Below, piece after piece: positions 44,814 to 53,313 of a DNA stretch of 64,000 bases; position 1 is the first letter of the stretch, and each line of letters starts with the position of its first letter. This DNA comes from Pseudomonas marginalis. GTDB taxonomy: Bacteria > Pseudomonadota > Gammaproteobacteria > Pseudomonadales > Pseudomonadaceae. A program made the position numbers and the translations under genes. The stretch spans positions 1,054,001 to 1,118,000 of the forward strand of contig NZ_VTFG01000002.1 in the NCBI RefSeq assembly GCF_008692035.1, written 5' to 3'. Below the pieces are notes generated by a model. It searched no databases. It was given only the letters and a program-made list of their open reading frames with translations, and had not been told where the DNA came from.

Positions 44814-45113
44814 TTGAACACACCTAACGCACATGCCGATTTCAACACCCTCATCAATGCACCGAAATTTTCCAACGACCCCGTTGGGCACCACCAGAAA
44901 AAGCGGTGGCAGCTCATCGCTGAAGACATCTACAAAAGCACATCCAAAGAGGCATTGCTCGAAGCAAGGGGCAGGGCTGAAGGTTATATCCATGGCCTTG
45001 TGGACGCTGGGCATTTGTCGACTAGAGACACCGATCGCGACTATCTCATTTTGAGCATCGTTCAACGACGGCGCGAATTTTTGCAGAAGCTGCTGAACGA
45101 GTACGGTTACTGA
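44814..45113 (+). CDS. Hypothetical protein, 99 residues
   Basis: From TTG 44814, with GAGAG upstream, the frame encodes 99 residues. It is helical and charged (KKRWQLIAEDIYKSTSKEALLEARGRAEGYIHGLVDAGHLS), with a C-terminal RRREFLQKLLNEYG. I do not recognise the family and no in-frame ATG gives a better start. It stands alone on the plus strand between the umuC remnant and a minus-strand gene set. Confidence 0.45.
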   Translation: MNTPNAHADFNTLINAPKFSNDPVGHHQKKRWQLIAEDIYKSTSKEALLEARGRAEGYIHGLVDAGHLSTRDTDRDYLILSIVQRRREFLQKLLNEYGY

Positions 45114-45242
45114 GCCAAGGCGAGCTGTGAATCCGTCCGACGGCAAAATGAGCATCACAGGATAGAGGCAGTTTGAAGCGCTCCGCACGGATAACTCGGA
45201 GCGCTGCTAATTCAAAACGTATGAGGCCTAGCAAGCGATTTC

Positions 45243-45431
45243 TCAGGGGTCTGACAGAACGCGGGGTCGGAGCTCGTCCTGGATGGCGTTCCACTCTTCG
45301 ATCAAGATCAGCACAGCGCTCTTTTGCTCACCATCGATGAAAATCGGTTTACGAGTCGTGATTACCTTTTCGAGCAACTCATCGAAATTGTTCTTAGCTC
45401 GAGTAGCCGCCCAGCACTCTTCCATTGCCAT
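45243..45431 (-). CDS. Phd/YefM-like antitoxin without a partner toxin
   Basis: A 62-residue protein starting at ATG 45429-45431 with GGAG upstream. ATRAKNNFDELLEKVITTRKP and the AVLILIEEWNAIQ region match the dimeric prevent-host-death fold. No RelE, Doc or Txe toxin gene follows (the next 120 bases lack a frame). It is the last gene of a minus-strand set of unknowns, so it may be an orphan antitoxin or pair with the 143-residue protein encoded just upstream. Confidence 0.55.
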   Translation of the reverse strand: MAMEECWAATRAKNNFDELLEKVITTRKPIFIDGEQKSAVLILIEEWNAIQDELRPRVLSDP

Positions 45432-45458
45432 GCTGTCATGTCTCCGCATCCATAGAGA

Positions 45459-45890
45459 TCAAGCATTCGACCTTGGATCAGATGCGAGGCGTTCACCCGA
45501 CCGAAGCAATTCAAGAAAACTACGTCGCCCACCCCCGCGTTTGAAGCTACCAATGAGGTAATTTCCTTCCCGCGTTTCCAAAAGCCAGAAACGACCCTTT
45601 TTCCATGCCCTCTGAATTTTTTCCGTGCGAATGATTCCGCCATTGGCGGTTCGGTACGCGTCGTCATGCGGAAAGTGGTCGAAGGACACGCCAAGGCACC
45701 TGTCCTCGATGATCACCACATCGCTGATAAAAGCCGTTATGGCTACTGTGTATTTCTGAAGACTCGCTTGTACAAGACGGCTCAGCTGGAAGTCACTGAG
45801 ATACTTACTATGAAATTCGACTTCGATGATTTCAGGCATCCGGCCATCTCCAAATGACTCAAGTAGTATTTTGCGCCAGTCATTGCTCAA
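45459..45890 (-). CDS. Hypothetical protein, 143 residues
   Basis: Starts inside the stop codon of the upstream gene (ATGA overlap at 45887-45890) and ends 27 bases before the Phd-like gene. The protein is mixed alpha/beta with a basic C-terminus (SFKRGGGRRSF). I do not recognise the family and see no catalytic motif. The tight spacing on both sides argues that it is real and functionally tied to its neighbours. Confidence 0.5.
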   Translation of the reverse strand: MSNDWRKILLESFGDGRMPEIIEVEFHSKYLSDFQLSRLVQASLQKYTVAITAFISDVVIIEDRCLGVSFDHFPHDDAYRTANGGIIRTEKIQRAWKKGRFWLLETREGNYLIGSFKRGGGRRSFLELLRSGERLASDPRSNA

Positions 45891-46291
45891 TCCGCTTTCA
45901 TGGAAAAAGCAGCACCTATGCTGGCATTTTTTCTCAGGCCCGATCCCAGCAGGAGGTAGACCGTACTTTTGGTTTCAAACATGCAGCCTTCCGTGAATGA
46001 TTTTCCGAAGTTGCTGCGCACCCACATAGTCGGCTGGAAGCGACCTTTACTGTCCAGGACGACTTCGTGAGCGAAAAGCGTCGCGGGAAGTAGACCGAGC
46101 CCGGTGAGCTTTTCTTTCTCATCCGAGTTAACCGTAAGGTCGATCAAAATCCATTGCCGTACTACGCAAAATGCTTTCCCAGGGAACGCTTTTGCGGACA
46201 ATGCAATCAGTTCATCCTTGGTGCCCTGCCAGCCATCCATCTCCGCGCCTGCGCCGTAAAGTAGCTGCGAGATTTCTTCTAACGTGACCAT
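45887..46291 (-). CDS. Hypothetical protein, 134 residues (DUF6957-like)
   Basis: I choose ATG 46289-46291, giving a 134-residue protein, over a longer frame that runs into the phosphoesterase gene. The segments FPGKAFCVVRQWILIDL, FAHEVVLDSKGRFQPTMWVRS and FETKSTVYLLLGSG resemble a small Pseudomonas family annotated, as far as I recall, DUF6957. No function is known. The gene overlaps the next by 4 bases. Confidence 0.5.
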   Translation of the reverse strand: MVTLEEISQLLYGAGAEMDGWQGTKDELIALSAKAFPGKAFCVVRQWILIDLTVNSDEKEKLTGLGLLPATLFAHEVVLDSKGRFQPTMWVRSNFGKSFTEGCMFETKSTVYLLLGSGLRKNASIGAAFSMKAD

Positions 46292-46359
46292 GTAATTTTC
46301 TCGAATTCGTACGCAGCGAAATTCAGTTCGCTGAGGGTTCATTGCTGAACGGCTACTCA

Positions 46360-47088
46360 TCAAATCTCGATCAAAAAATCTGGGTCGAAACCAGTCTCTT
46401 GAGTGGGATATCCATGAGGATTGGAAACAACTCGGCATCCACGCTTTACGAAATCCGCTGCGATGTGGGTATGCCCGTAAACCCAAAGATCAGCCTGCGC
46501 AACGAGCTCTGGCCAGTCATTGGCATAGGCAGCGATCAGGTGCGCGGGAAGATCATCACCAACGAAATCCAACACCGGCGCATGGTGCGTAACTACAACG
46601 GTTTTGCCATCAAATGGCTTGTCCAGTTCCTGTTTGAGCCAGGCATAAGCTGCTTTAGATTTGGCGATCAGGTCATCAGGACGAAGGCGCCAGTAACTCT
46701 CATCTGTTCTGATGACGGTGTAGTCGTTCATCCATTCCCAAGCGATGCGTTTCGCCGCAGCGACGTCGCCGGTCGACGAGTAATCCGTCCACGCTGTAGT
46801 GACCAAGAATCTGGTTTGGTTCAGGATCAAAACTTCATTTTCAAGGACGTGGACATGTGGCGCTGCGGCGTCCCTCATTTTTTGAAGCGTGCGCTCAATG
46901 TGGCCGCCGTAGTACTCATGGTTTCCGCAGACGTAAATCACCGGGCACTGGAATGTGTCGTTCGCCCACAAGACTCCACGCGATTTGATATCAATGTCAC
47001 CAGCGAGAATGACTACGTCCGCGTCACTCGGGGTGGGATCGAACCGAGCAAATTCAATGTGCAGATCTGAAAAGATTTGGATCTTCAT
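46360..47088 (-). CDS. Metallophosphoesterase
   Basis: A 242-residue calcineurin-like phosphoesterase with the full set of metal motifs: DLH at the start (residues 8-10), GDID, GNHEYY, HHAP and GHTH. Such enzymes cleave phosphomono- or diesters using two metal ions; the substrate is not predictable. It is followed after 68 bases by the unknown-gene set on the same strand. Confidence 0.85.
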   Translation of the reverse strand: MKIQIFSDLHIEFARFDPTPSDADVVILAGDIDIKSRGVLWANDTFQCPVIYVCGNHEYYGGHIERTLQKMRDAAAPHVHVLENEVLILNQTRFLVTTAWTDYSSTGDVAAAKRIAWEWMNDYTVIRTDESYWRLRPDDLIAKSKAAYAWLKQELDKPFDGKTVVVTHHAPVLDFVGDDLPAHLIAAYANDWPELVAQADLWVYGHTHIAADFVKRGCRVVSNPHGYPTQETGFDPDFLIEI

Positions 47089-47139
47089 GGATTAACCATC
47101 TGGTGCCGTTGTCGTGGCAGAGCGATTTACTTGCCTCTA

Positions 47140-47628
47140 TCACAGCATGACTGTGGTCGGGGTCTGATAATTGGTGCAATGGAAATGCTTCCCGGCGGCA
47201 GTCGTGGCGTCGTAAATCATTCGAATATTGCTGAGCAAGCCTGCGTCGGTCACACCGGGAGAGCTGGTGTAGATTGCTCCGCTATCGACTTTATGAAGCA
47301 GTACACACTCACCGTTTTTGTCGTAGCCGACGATCGCACTGATCAACTTTTCCATGCGTTCTAAAGAACTCCCATTCATGCAAGGGGGAGTCACAACCTG
47401 AACCGCCTCAATCATGTGCTCTTTGCTTCGCTGAGAGAGCAGGTGGGCCAGCATCGAAGGGTCTGATGGCATCAATTTTTTGAACCGAGCACTTGCTCCT
47501 TCACAAATGCGAAAGCGAACGTGATACCAGAAATCCTCACGGTCTCGCTCGATCATCCGCCAAGCCGTGCGGCCAGGCCCAGGGAAGCCAGGGAAGCCGA
47601 CAAGACAAGAGTCATCTGAAATAAACAT
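47140..47628 (-). CDS. Hypothetical protein, 162 residues
   Basis: A soluble 162-residue protein with DDSCLVGFPGFPGPGRTAW near the start, MIEAVQVVTPPCMNGS in the middle and a C-terminal HFHCTNYQTP. I recognise no domain. Codon use and position between other minus-strand genes suggest a real gene, but there is no overlap to prove it. Confidence 0.45.
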   Translation of the reverse strand: MFISDDSCLVGFPGFPGPGRTAWRMIERDREDFWYHVRFRICEGASARFKKLMPSDPSMLAHLLSQRSKEHMIEAVQVVTPPCMNGSSLERMEKLISAIVGYDKNGECVLLHKVDSGAIYTSSPGVTDAGLLSNIRMIYDATTAAGKHFHCTNYQTPTTVML

Positions 47629-47953
47629 GATGGTTATATCCGTACATCAATATTTCGGTTTGAGTGCTCTTAAGGCGTGACTGACGCAATTCGCCATTCA
47701 TGCTCAGAGGCGCTTCCTATGCAGCTAAACGGTCTGGGAATAGGAGTATTCGACCAACAGGACTGAGGTCAGGCCGGCGTTTTGCGTCTATTCGTCAGGT
47801 GTCAATTTATGCCTAATGTTTTTTGTTGCATCCCTGATTGAAATGTGCTTAAGACAAGATGGTGATCACGATAACAGACCCATTAGACCTATGTACAGAG
47901 TAGCTGGGTCAATAATTTGCAGGCCTTATCCTCCGTTTTGAGGACAAGTCGTC
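47629..47953. other. Divergent intergenic region
   Basis: These 325 bases separate the minus-strand unknown genes from the plus-strand helix-turn-helix gene. They are moderately AT-rich around 47810-47900 and probably carry both promoters. I see no small gene or clear operator. Confidence 0.45.
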
Positions 47954-48412
47954 ATGCTGGCTCAGAGTCTTGCGGTGGTGCTTCGCGCGCTACGAAAAAC
48001 TAGAGAGCTCACTCAAGAACGACTCCCTTCTAGTAGGAGCTACGCCTTTGCCCTGGAGGCAGGCACGCCGAAAAATATATCGCTAGGCAAGCTACGGGAG
48101 CTTTCAAGAAGCCTTGAGATCACGCCCCTGGCGCTTATGGTGTTGTGCGAGTCTATCGAGAGTGAACAGGACTCTTTGGATGTCATAGACAAACTGAAGG
48201 AAGAGCTTCGTCATCTCAGCTTGTTAGGCCTAGATGAGAAAATACGCAAGGAGCAGCAAAGCTCCAGCCTCGTATCAAAAGCCAAAGCTCGCGAAATCGC
48301 AGACAGCAGGAGACTCGCTGTTAAGCGTCTCAAAGAGGAAGGTAAATCAAGAAAGGAAGTCGCCGAAGCCCTGGGTCTTTCTAAGTCATCTGTCCAGAGG
48401 TTCTGGGTTTGA
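47954..48412 (+). CDS. Regulator with two helix-turn-helix modules
   Basis: A 152-residue protein. Residues about 1-65 resemble an XRE-type domain (LAVVLRALRKTRELTQERLP, then EAGTPKNISLGKLRELSRSL), though the second helix of the motif looks short. The C-terminus (about 118-152) is a separate helix-turn-helix of resolvase type: KRLKEEGKSRKEVAEALG followed by LSKSSVQRFW. It sits next to the recombinase end of the island. A regulator of the recombinase operon or of excision is possible but unproven. Confidence 0.65.
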   Translation: MLAQSLAVVLRALRKTRELTQERLPSSRSYAFALEAGTPKNISLGKLRELSRSLEITPLALMVLCESIESEQDSLDVIDKLKEELRHLSLLGLDEKIRKEQQSSSLVSKAKAREIADSRRLAVKRLKEEGKSRKEVAEALGLSKSSVQRFWV

Positions 48413-48497
48413 TTGTTTCCAGCAACTCAGCTGGACTCAAGCCATCGCTGGAAAGATCCGCTTATCGAATGAATCGCGCCAATAGCTGACAGAAGAA

Positions 48498-48638
48498 ATG
48501 ATCGAAGCCCTTCTACAGACGGGTTTGGATCAGAAGACTATTGCTAAAAATCTTGAGCTCAGCACGGCCACTGTTTCCAGATACTGCAAAAAAATCAGGG
48601 AGAAAATAGCATCTAGGCCCACCGCCTCATCACGCTGA
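48498..48638 (+). CDS. Tiny helix-turn-helix protein
   Basis: A 46-residue frame from ATG 48498. GLDQKTIAKNLELSTATVSR is a clean helix-turn-helix of the LuxR/resolvase kind, followed by a basic tail. It is 85 bases downstream of the two-module regulator and may be a detached domain of an older gene rather than an independent protein. Confidence 0.35.
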   Translation: MIEALLQTGLDQKTIAKNLELSTATVSRYCKKIREKIASRPTASSR

Positions 48639-48715
48639 GTCGGTGCCCAACCCTCTCCGAAATCTCTCCTTGATGCGCCCATGCTAGGCATGCAGTCGAG
48701 CGATCCACCGCCAGC

Positions 48716-48985
48716 GAAATTCTTCTATTAGCCATAGACGAATTGGATGCTATCGAGCTACTGAATGCCTCACTCCCTACGTAGCCCGAGAAGCTCCCTC
48801 ATCCGCAGACCGTGGCAGCGGCGAAAAAATGGAATGCAATCCAGGAGCTTAAAAAGGAGAGACGGAGCCAAGCTGAGGTGAGAGAGATTTAGGGACTACC
48901 AAAATCAACAGTCGGGCGGCTTTGCACAGGAATAACTCGTAGATATTTTCGTCATTTATTGCTGGATAAGCCTACTGTATTGTAG
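48716..48985 (+). pseudogene. Decayed paralogue of the helix-turn-helix regulator
   Basis: An in-frame stretch with two internal stops encodes ELDAIELLNASLP, then NAIQELKKERRSQAEVREI, a TAG, and GLPKSTVGRL. The last part aligns with the C-terminal module of the 47954 gene product (LKEEGKSRKEVAEALGLSKSSVQRF), with TAG replacing a Leu codon. This is a broken duplicate. Bases 48986-49138 hold nothing further. Confidence 0.5.
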
Positions 48986-49138
48986 CTCCCGAAGGTCACA
49001 GTGGCTGATCTTTGGAATGTCTGGCAGCAGCGGAAAATCAACTGATGTACCCGCGAACATTTACGTAGCAACCTTTGCACAAACTAACAGCCTGATCATG
49101 TTCCTTACAATGGTTAACCAGCACCTCCAAATTAACCT

Positions 49139-50356
49139 TTAAGATTCAAAAAAATCAATAACAGCTAACAGTACTTGGCGCGGCATATTACGATCAACCT
49201 TTTGCTTCATCTTTGGAGTTAGCAATGGTAACCAAGCCTCCATTTCCACTCGAATAATCGTCCTAATGTAGCCTTTTGTGACCTCAATATCAGAATGTCC
49301 GAGTTGTGCCTTGAGCTGCTCATGAACATCATGTGCATAAGCTAGATTTGGTTTCAGCCCATGCGCACGAAAATAGTTGTACACGATGTAAGTAGCATAA
49401 GTATGTCGCAAATAGTGAGGAACGACTCGACGACCAATTTTTAGTGAAGCTTCTTTGAACACATTCCAAACATCATAATCAAATACAGCTTTTCCATTCT
49501 TGTTAATCCACATAGGAGCGATTGTTTCGGCTCCGTGACGAGCACTGAATAGTTTCGCGCGTTCCACCCGTAGACTTTGTATATATTCCGCATGCACTTT
49601 CGCCAGCGATTCCGTTACAACTATGCAACTTCGAAACCGTTTCTTTCCTTTTGGCAAATATATCAGTTTTTGTGCCACCCTCCCTGTTGCTGCTAATTCA
49701 GGATACCTTAACCAATTCGGGTTCCGCTCATTTGCCCCAACAGGAAACTGCAGAACTCCGCCAATACGCAAGCCTGTTGTAACCATTATATATGCAATCA
49801 TCTCATACACGGGATCAATGCTCCTCAACGCGTCAGCCAGAGCATCGTACCCCTGATCATTCAACACAAAATCTTTATAATCGAGCGCAATTTCAACAGC
49901 GAGTAAGGCTGGATCTGACTCTATAGTATTAATATTAGATTGAAAGAAGCTTCCACTTGAGTGTTTTATTTTTTTTGGCAGTTTAGCAGGGAACTGCATT
50001 AAATGAGGCAACCCTTGGCAATCACACCACTCATAAAAGGAACGCCAGGTACGATAATATACGTTGACCGACTGAGGCAAAACTCCTCTCTCAAGCAAAT
50101 ATTCTCGAAACACGACTAGATGAATCTCAAAAGTAGCTTGATCGTACCTCACACCTACATCCGTACAGTAATCCAACCATATCTTCATATGATTGTAATT
50201 ATTTATAATAGTCTCAGCTTCCCGGCGCCCTCCTTTCTTCATATAAGTAACCCGCAGATAAATCAAAAAATCTGCTAAAGGATGGTGTAGCATGCCATTT
50301 ACATGCGGTATTGGAGTTCCATCGACATTTGTCACAAATTCGATATACATATACAC
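49139..50356 (-). CDS. Tyrosine recombinase (third integrase of the operon)
   Basis: A 405-residue phage-integrase-family recombinase. The N-terminal core-binding domain covers about residues 15-135. The catalytic set is complete: Arg197 in TTGLRIGG, a Lys in the PKGKKR beta-turn (236-239), His314 and Arg317 in HYLRHTY, His354 in QLGHSD and the nucleophile Tyr363 in TKGYIRT. It is the last gene of the island's recombinase operon, 12 bases after the kinase-domain gene. Of the three integrase-like proteins it is the most canonical. Confidence 0.9.
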   Translation of the reverse strand: MYMYIEFVTNVDGTPIPHVNGMLHHPLADFLIYLRVTYMKKGGRREAETIINNYNHMKIWLDYCTDVGVRYDQATFEIHLVVFREYLLERGVLPQSVNVYYRTWRSFYEWCDCQGLPHLMQFPAKLPKKIKHSSGSFFQSNINTIESDPALLAVEIALDYKDFVLNDQGYDALADALRSIDPVYEMIAYIMVTTGLRIGGVLQFPVGANERNPNWLRYPELAATGRVAQKLIYLPKGKKRFRSCIVVTESLAKVHAEYIQSLRVERAKLFSARHGAETIAPMWINKNGKAVFDYDVWNVFKEASLKIGRRVVPHYLRHTYATYIVYNYFRAHGLKPNLAYAHDVHEQLKAQLGHSDIEVTKGYIRTIIRVEMEAWLPLLTPKMKQKVDRNMPRQVLLAVIDFFES

Positions 50357-50368
50357 ACCAAAGGCGAG

Positions 50369-51289
50369 TCAGTTTCGTACAATTAACAATTCATCGAAAC
50401 ACTCGAGCCCATCAAAGATACTGGGAGACTCAAAGACATCATGCATTGCGCGCACTTTCTCTTCGGAAACTTTATCGTTTGAACTTCGAAGACTGTTACG
50501 CTCGATTAAGACATCCAATGCAACAACAAAAACAACCCCCACCACTTTTATACCATCCCGGCTAGACACCAACTCCAACAAATCAAATCTATCAACTTTC
50601 GTAAGATTACAAGCATCAAAAATCACAGAAAACTCCCCTCTACCGGTAAAGTTATCGCTCCACGTAGATTTACCACTTGCGGGAAGACCCATGGTAACAA
50701 ACAACTCTATGTTGTTTTTTCTGTCGATTATCGCCCTCAATTCATTAAGCGCTTTAACCCATGCCTTCTTTAGTGATAACGCATCGTTTCCCTCGCGAAA
50801 ACTGTCGGGACTTATAATTACTTTTAGATTATTTAAAGCCACGACATTGCTCGGTCGCCCAACAGCACTTAATGAGGCAATTTCAGAACCCTTAATTTCT
50901 TTTTCCAACCGTTCGACTTGTATTCGACTGGAAAGCAATAATTCGTCTAATCTTTTCTTTATCTCTCCAGATTCGCGCAATCTTTCAAGAAGCTGATAAT
51001 TCTCAGTAAGAGAGTTTTTTAGCTTGTCCTCAATTGAGACTATATGTGCACTACCGGCAGGCGCAAGTTTATTTTTCTTGGATTCCTTTATTTCAGCACC
51101 TAAGGCAATCCATCGCTGGAGTAAAACCTTGTCGGGTGTATTGATCACACCATAAAAATACTTTCTGTCTATTTCAGAACGCTTAGCCACTGACGAAATT
51201 GTAATTTTGCGCCCTGTTTTTGCATACTCTTGTTGGAGTTCGTGAAAGCAACTAATCGCATGATCCAACTTTTCGTAACTACTGCTCAT
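50369..51289 (-). CDS. HTH/coiled-coil protein fused to a polynucleotide-kinase-like P-loop domain
   Basis: A 306-residue protein. Residues 1-70 look like a small DNA-binding helical domain (KITISSVAKRSEIDRKYFYG), resembling TnpC-type accessory proteins, and 85-140 form a coiled coil. Residues 195-306 are a P-loop kinase of the zeta-toxin/T4 polynucleotide kinase kind: Walker A GLPASGKST (201-209), Asp225 in IFDACN, and the RN-x-x-R lid at 264-268 followed by V, M, F and P at the family positions. It overlaps the upstream recombinase gene by 4 bases. The GInt operons I recall carry a small helix-loop-helix protein here; the fused kinase is the oddity. Confidence 0.75.
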   Translation of the reverse strand: MSSSYEKLDHAISCFHELQQEYAKTGRKITISSVAKRSEIDRKYFYGVINTPDKVLLQRWIALGAEIKESKKNKLAPAGSAHIVSIEDKLKNSLTENYQLLERLRESGEIKKRLDELLLSSRIQVERLEKEIKGSEIASLSAVGRPSNVVALNNLKVIISPDSFREGNDALSLKKAWVKALNELRAIIDRKNNIELFVTMGLPASGKSTWSDNFTGRGEFSVIFDACNLTKVDRFDLLELVSSRDGIKVVGVVFVVALDVLIERNSLRSSNDKVSEEKVRAMHDVFESPSIFDGLECFDELLIVRN

Positions 51290-53313
51290 CGAATTTTCTC
51301 TACAACAGGAGCATATAACCTTACAAACTCACGCGCATCAGAGATTAAATGGAGACTCTGAGCAAAATCCTCTTCAATAGCCCCACGAAGAACATCATTG
51401 TAGAACTCCAATGACTGTTCCAAATCATTTAATTTGCAATCTGTGACTATGCACTTGTCACACTTCACGCCTACGCATTGGCTTACTATTGGAAGCGACT
51501 TGAGAAATATATCTGTTCCTGTCTTATCGTAATCCTCTTTCCCAATACCAACAACCTGTGAACAAGGTTTGCTATTCTCATCCTCGGGATCGAACGCACA
51601 GATTGCAAGCGGTGTTAAAAGGAAGTGCATAGACCCGAAACGAGCTCTCTCACGAAGATACTCACTCATTGAAGCCCCCAGGTCATCACCAGTCAGCCCT
51701 TCAAATATAGGATTATGTAGAATAGCGGCTTCGATTCGCTTACCTGCATTTCCCGCTAGTTTACCTTGTTGTGCAGATTTACTGATCCCATCAACCAAGT
51801 TTAGAGTCTGCTCAATCAACATTTCTTGTCGCGCACTCTGAATCAGGGGGTTATTTCGGAGATACATTTCTGTCATAGTAATAGACCTATGTGAAAACAA
51901 ACGCATGACCAGCAGCGGCCCTAAAACAGGGCTATTTAAAACAAACCACCCTGCAATAGTTTTTCTGAATTGATGAGGATGCGGCTCATATGTAACTCCA
52001 GCAACTTTGGCAAACCCTTTCACATAATTAATTATGGTCTCCGCACTGACAGCATCTACAGCATGATCCTGTTTTTCATTAGCCATCAAAGGAGCTACAA
52101 GAATATTACCCCTCCTATTTACAGTCCCCAGTCGTTCAAGAATGCGCACGGCATCGAAAGTGATTTTAGGAACAGGGATAGTTATAACCTGCCCCTCGAC
52201 GTACTCTTTACTAGTCTTTTTTATCGTAAGAGTCATTCTATAAAAATCATCGACCCCAATCGAATAGTCTTTAACACAGCAACCCACAAGCAAGCCGCGC
52301 AACTCTTGACTTCGAAGACCTGTTGTAAATAATATAATGGTAATAGCGGCTAATTTTATATCCGAGATATAGTCCTCAATTTTTTTTCGATCCAGCCTAT
52401 AAGAGAACTTTTCAGGATAAGAAGGTGATGCATATTTCAAAAATTCCAGTCTGAACGGTAACCCTTCCTCAAGCTTTTCAATCGTAACTCCTCGCAAAGC
52501 GCACTCTTTTTCGAATGCACCTCTACTAATACCACTGCCGCTATTTTTCTTTAGTATTGTTTCATGCACTATATTGTAATAAATCGCTAACGACTCATTA
52601 AACTGCTCTACATACTCAGCAGCTGCATCTGCAAGTGGAAAAGCAAACTCCAAAGGAATTGGAAGCCAGCCAGAGTCTTCAGAATCGTCGGACTCTGCAT
52701 CAGGAGATCCCAAAAGATCAGAAACTTTGTTACCATTTAGCGGATCAGAATAAAGCTTTAAAAAAGAAGGCAAAAACCCTTCAATATTTGAAATTTTCCA
52801 CCACTCCGAGAGCAATCTGACCTTATCCCATTTCGTATTGGGGTGCCATTTTTCCAAACTTATATCGGAGTAAAAACCAGACAGCTCTGAAAAATCAAGA
52901 TCACGAGGCAGCTTGAAATAACCTTGTTTTTTTTGCGAAACAAGAAATCCCTTTGCAGCGATCCATTGAACAAGCTGCTTACTAGATTCAATTATATTCT
53001 TAACCGTCCTCGGGGATCTATCTTGCACTGCGTACAGCCCGATGAGCGAGTAAACCAATAGCTTTAATAGAACAAGAAAAGGAAAAACACAGAGGCTTCC
53101 ATTTCCAATAATTGCTTTAAAATGAATTCGCTCCGGCACGCCTTCTTTCCTGAAGTCCCAGACATCATGATCAAACAGGCTTAACTCGCTAACCCTAATT
53201 GTTGAAAATTCTTCTGCAATGTTATTGAGTTCTTTCCAACGAGACGAATAGCTCTCTTCCCTTTCCAACACATTGTAACTATCCTGGGCACCGACTTTCG
53301 GCTTAATACTCAT
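51286..53313 (-). CDS. Large tyrosine recombinase (second integrase of the operon)
   Basis: A 675-residue recombinase; ATG 53311-53313 overlaps the previous stop as TGATG, and a GTG one codon earlier is possible. The catalytic domain has Arg334 (TTGLRSQE), His447-x-x-Arg450 (PHQFRKT), His475 (FSHRS) and Tyr484 (MTEMYLR). A C-terminal region after it carries CVGVKCDKC and a further Cys, a possible zinc knuckle. The size and layout resemble TnpB of Tn554 and the large integrases of GInt islands. Confidence 0.87.
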   Translation of the reverse strand: MSIKPKVGAQDSYNVLEREESYSSRWKELNNIAEEFSTIRVSELSLFDHDVWDFRKEGVPERIHFKAIIGNGSLCVFPFLVLLKLLVYSLIGLYAVQDRSPRTVKNIIESSKQLVQWIAAKGFLVSQKKQGYFKLPRDLDFSELSGFYSDISLEKWHPNTKWDKVRLLSEWWKISNIEGFLPSFLKLYSDPLNGNKVSDLLGSPDAESDDSEDSGWLPIPLEFAFPLADAAAEYVEQFNESLAIYYNIVHETILKKNSGSGISRGAFEKECALRGVTIEKLEEGLPFRLEFLKYASPSYPEKFSYRLDRKKIEDYISDIKLAAITIILFTTGLRSQELRGLLVGCCVKDYSIGVDDFYRMTLTIKKTSKEYVEGQVITIPVPKITFDAVRILERLGTVNRRGNILVAPLMANEKQDHAVDAVSAETIINYVKGFAKVAGVTYEPHPHQFRKTIAGWFVLNSPVLGPLLVMRLFSHRSITMTEMYLRNNPLIQSARQEMLIEQTLNLVDGISKSAQQGKLAGNAGKRIEAAILHNPIFEGLTGDDLGASMSEYLRERARFGSMHFLLTPLAICAFDPEDENSKPCSQVVGIGKEDYDKTGTDIFLKSLPIVSQCVGVKCDKCIVTDCKLNDLEQSLEFYNDVLRGAIEEDFAQSLHLISDAREFVRLYAPVVEKIR

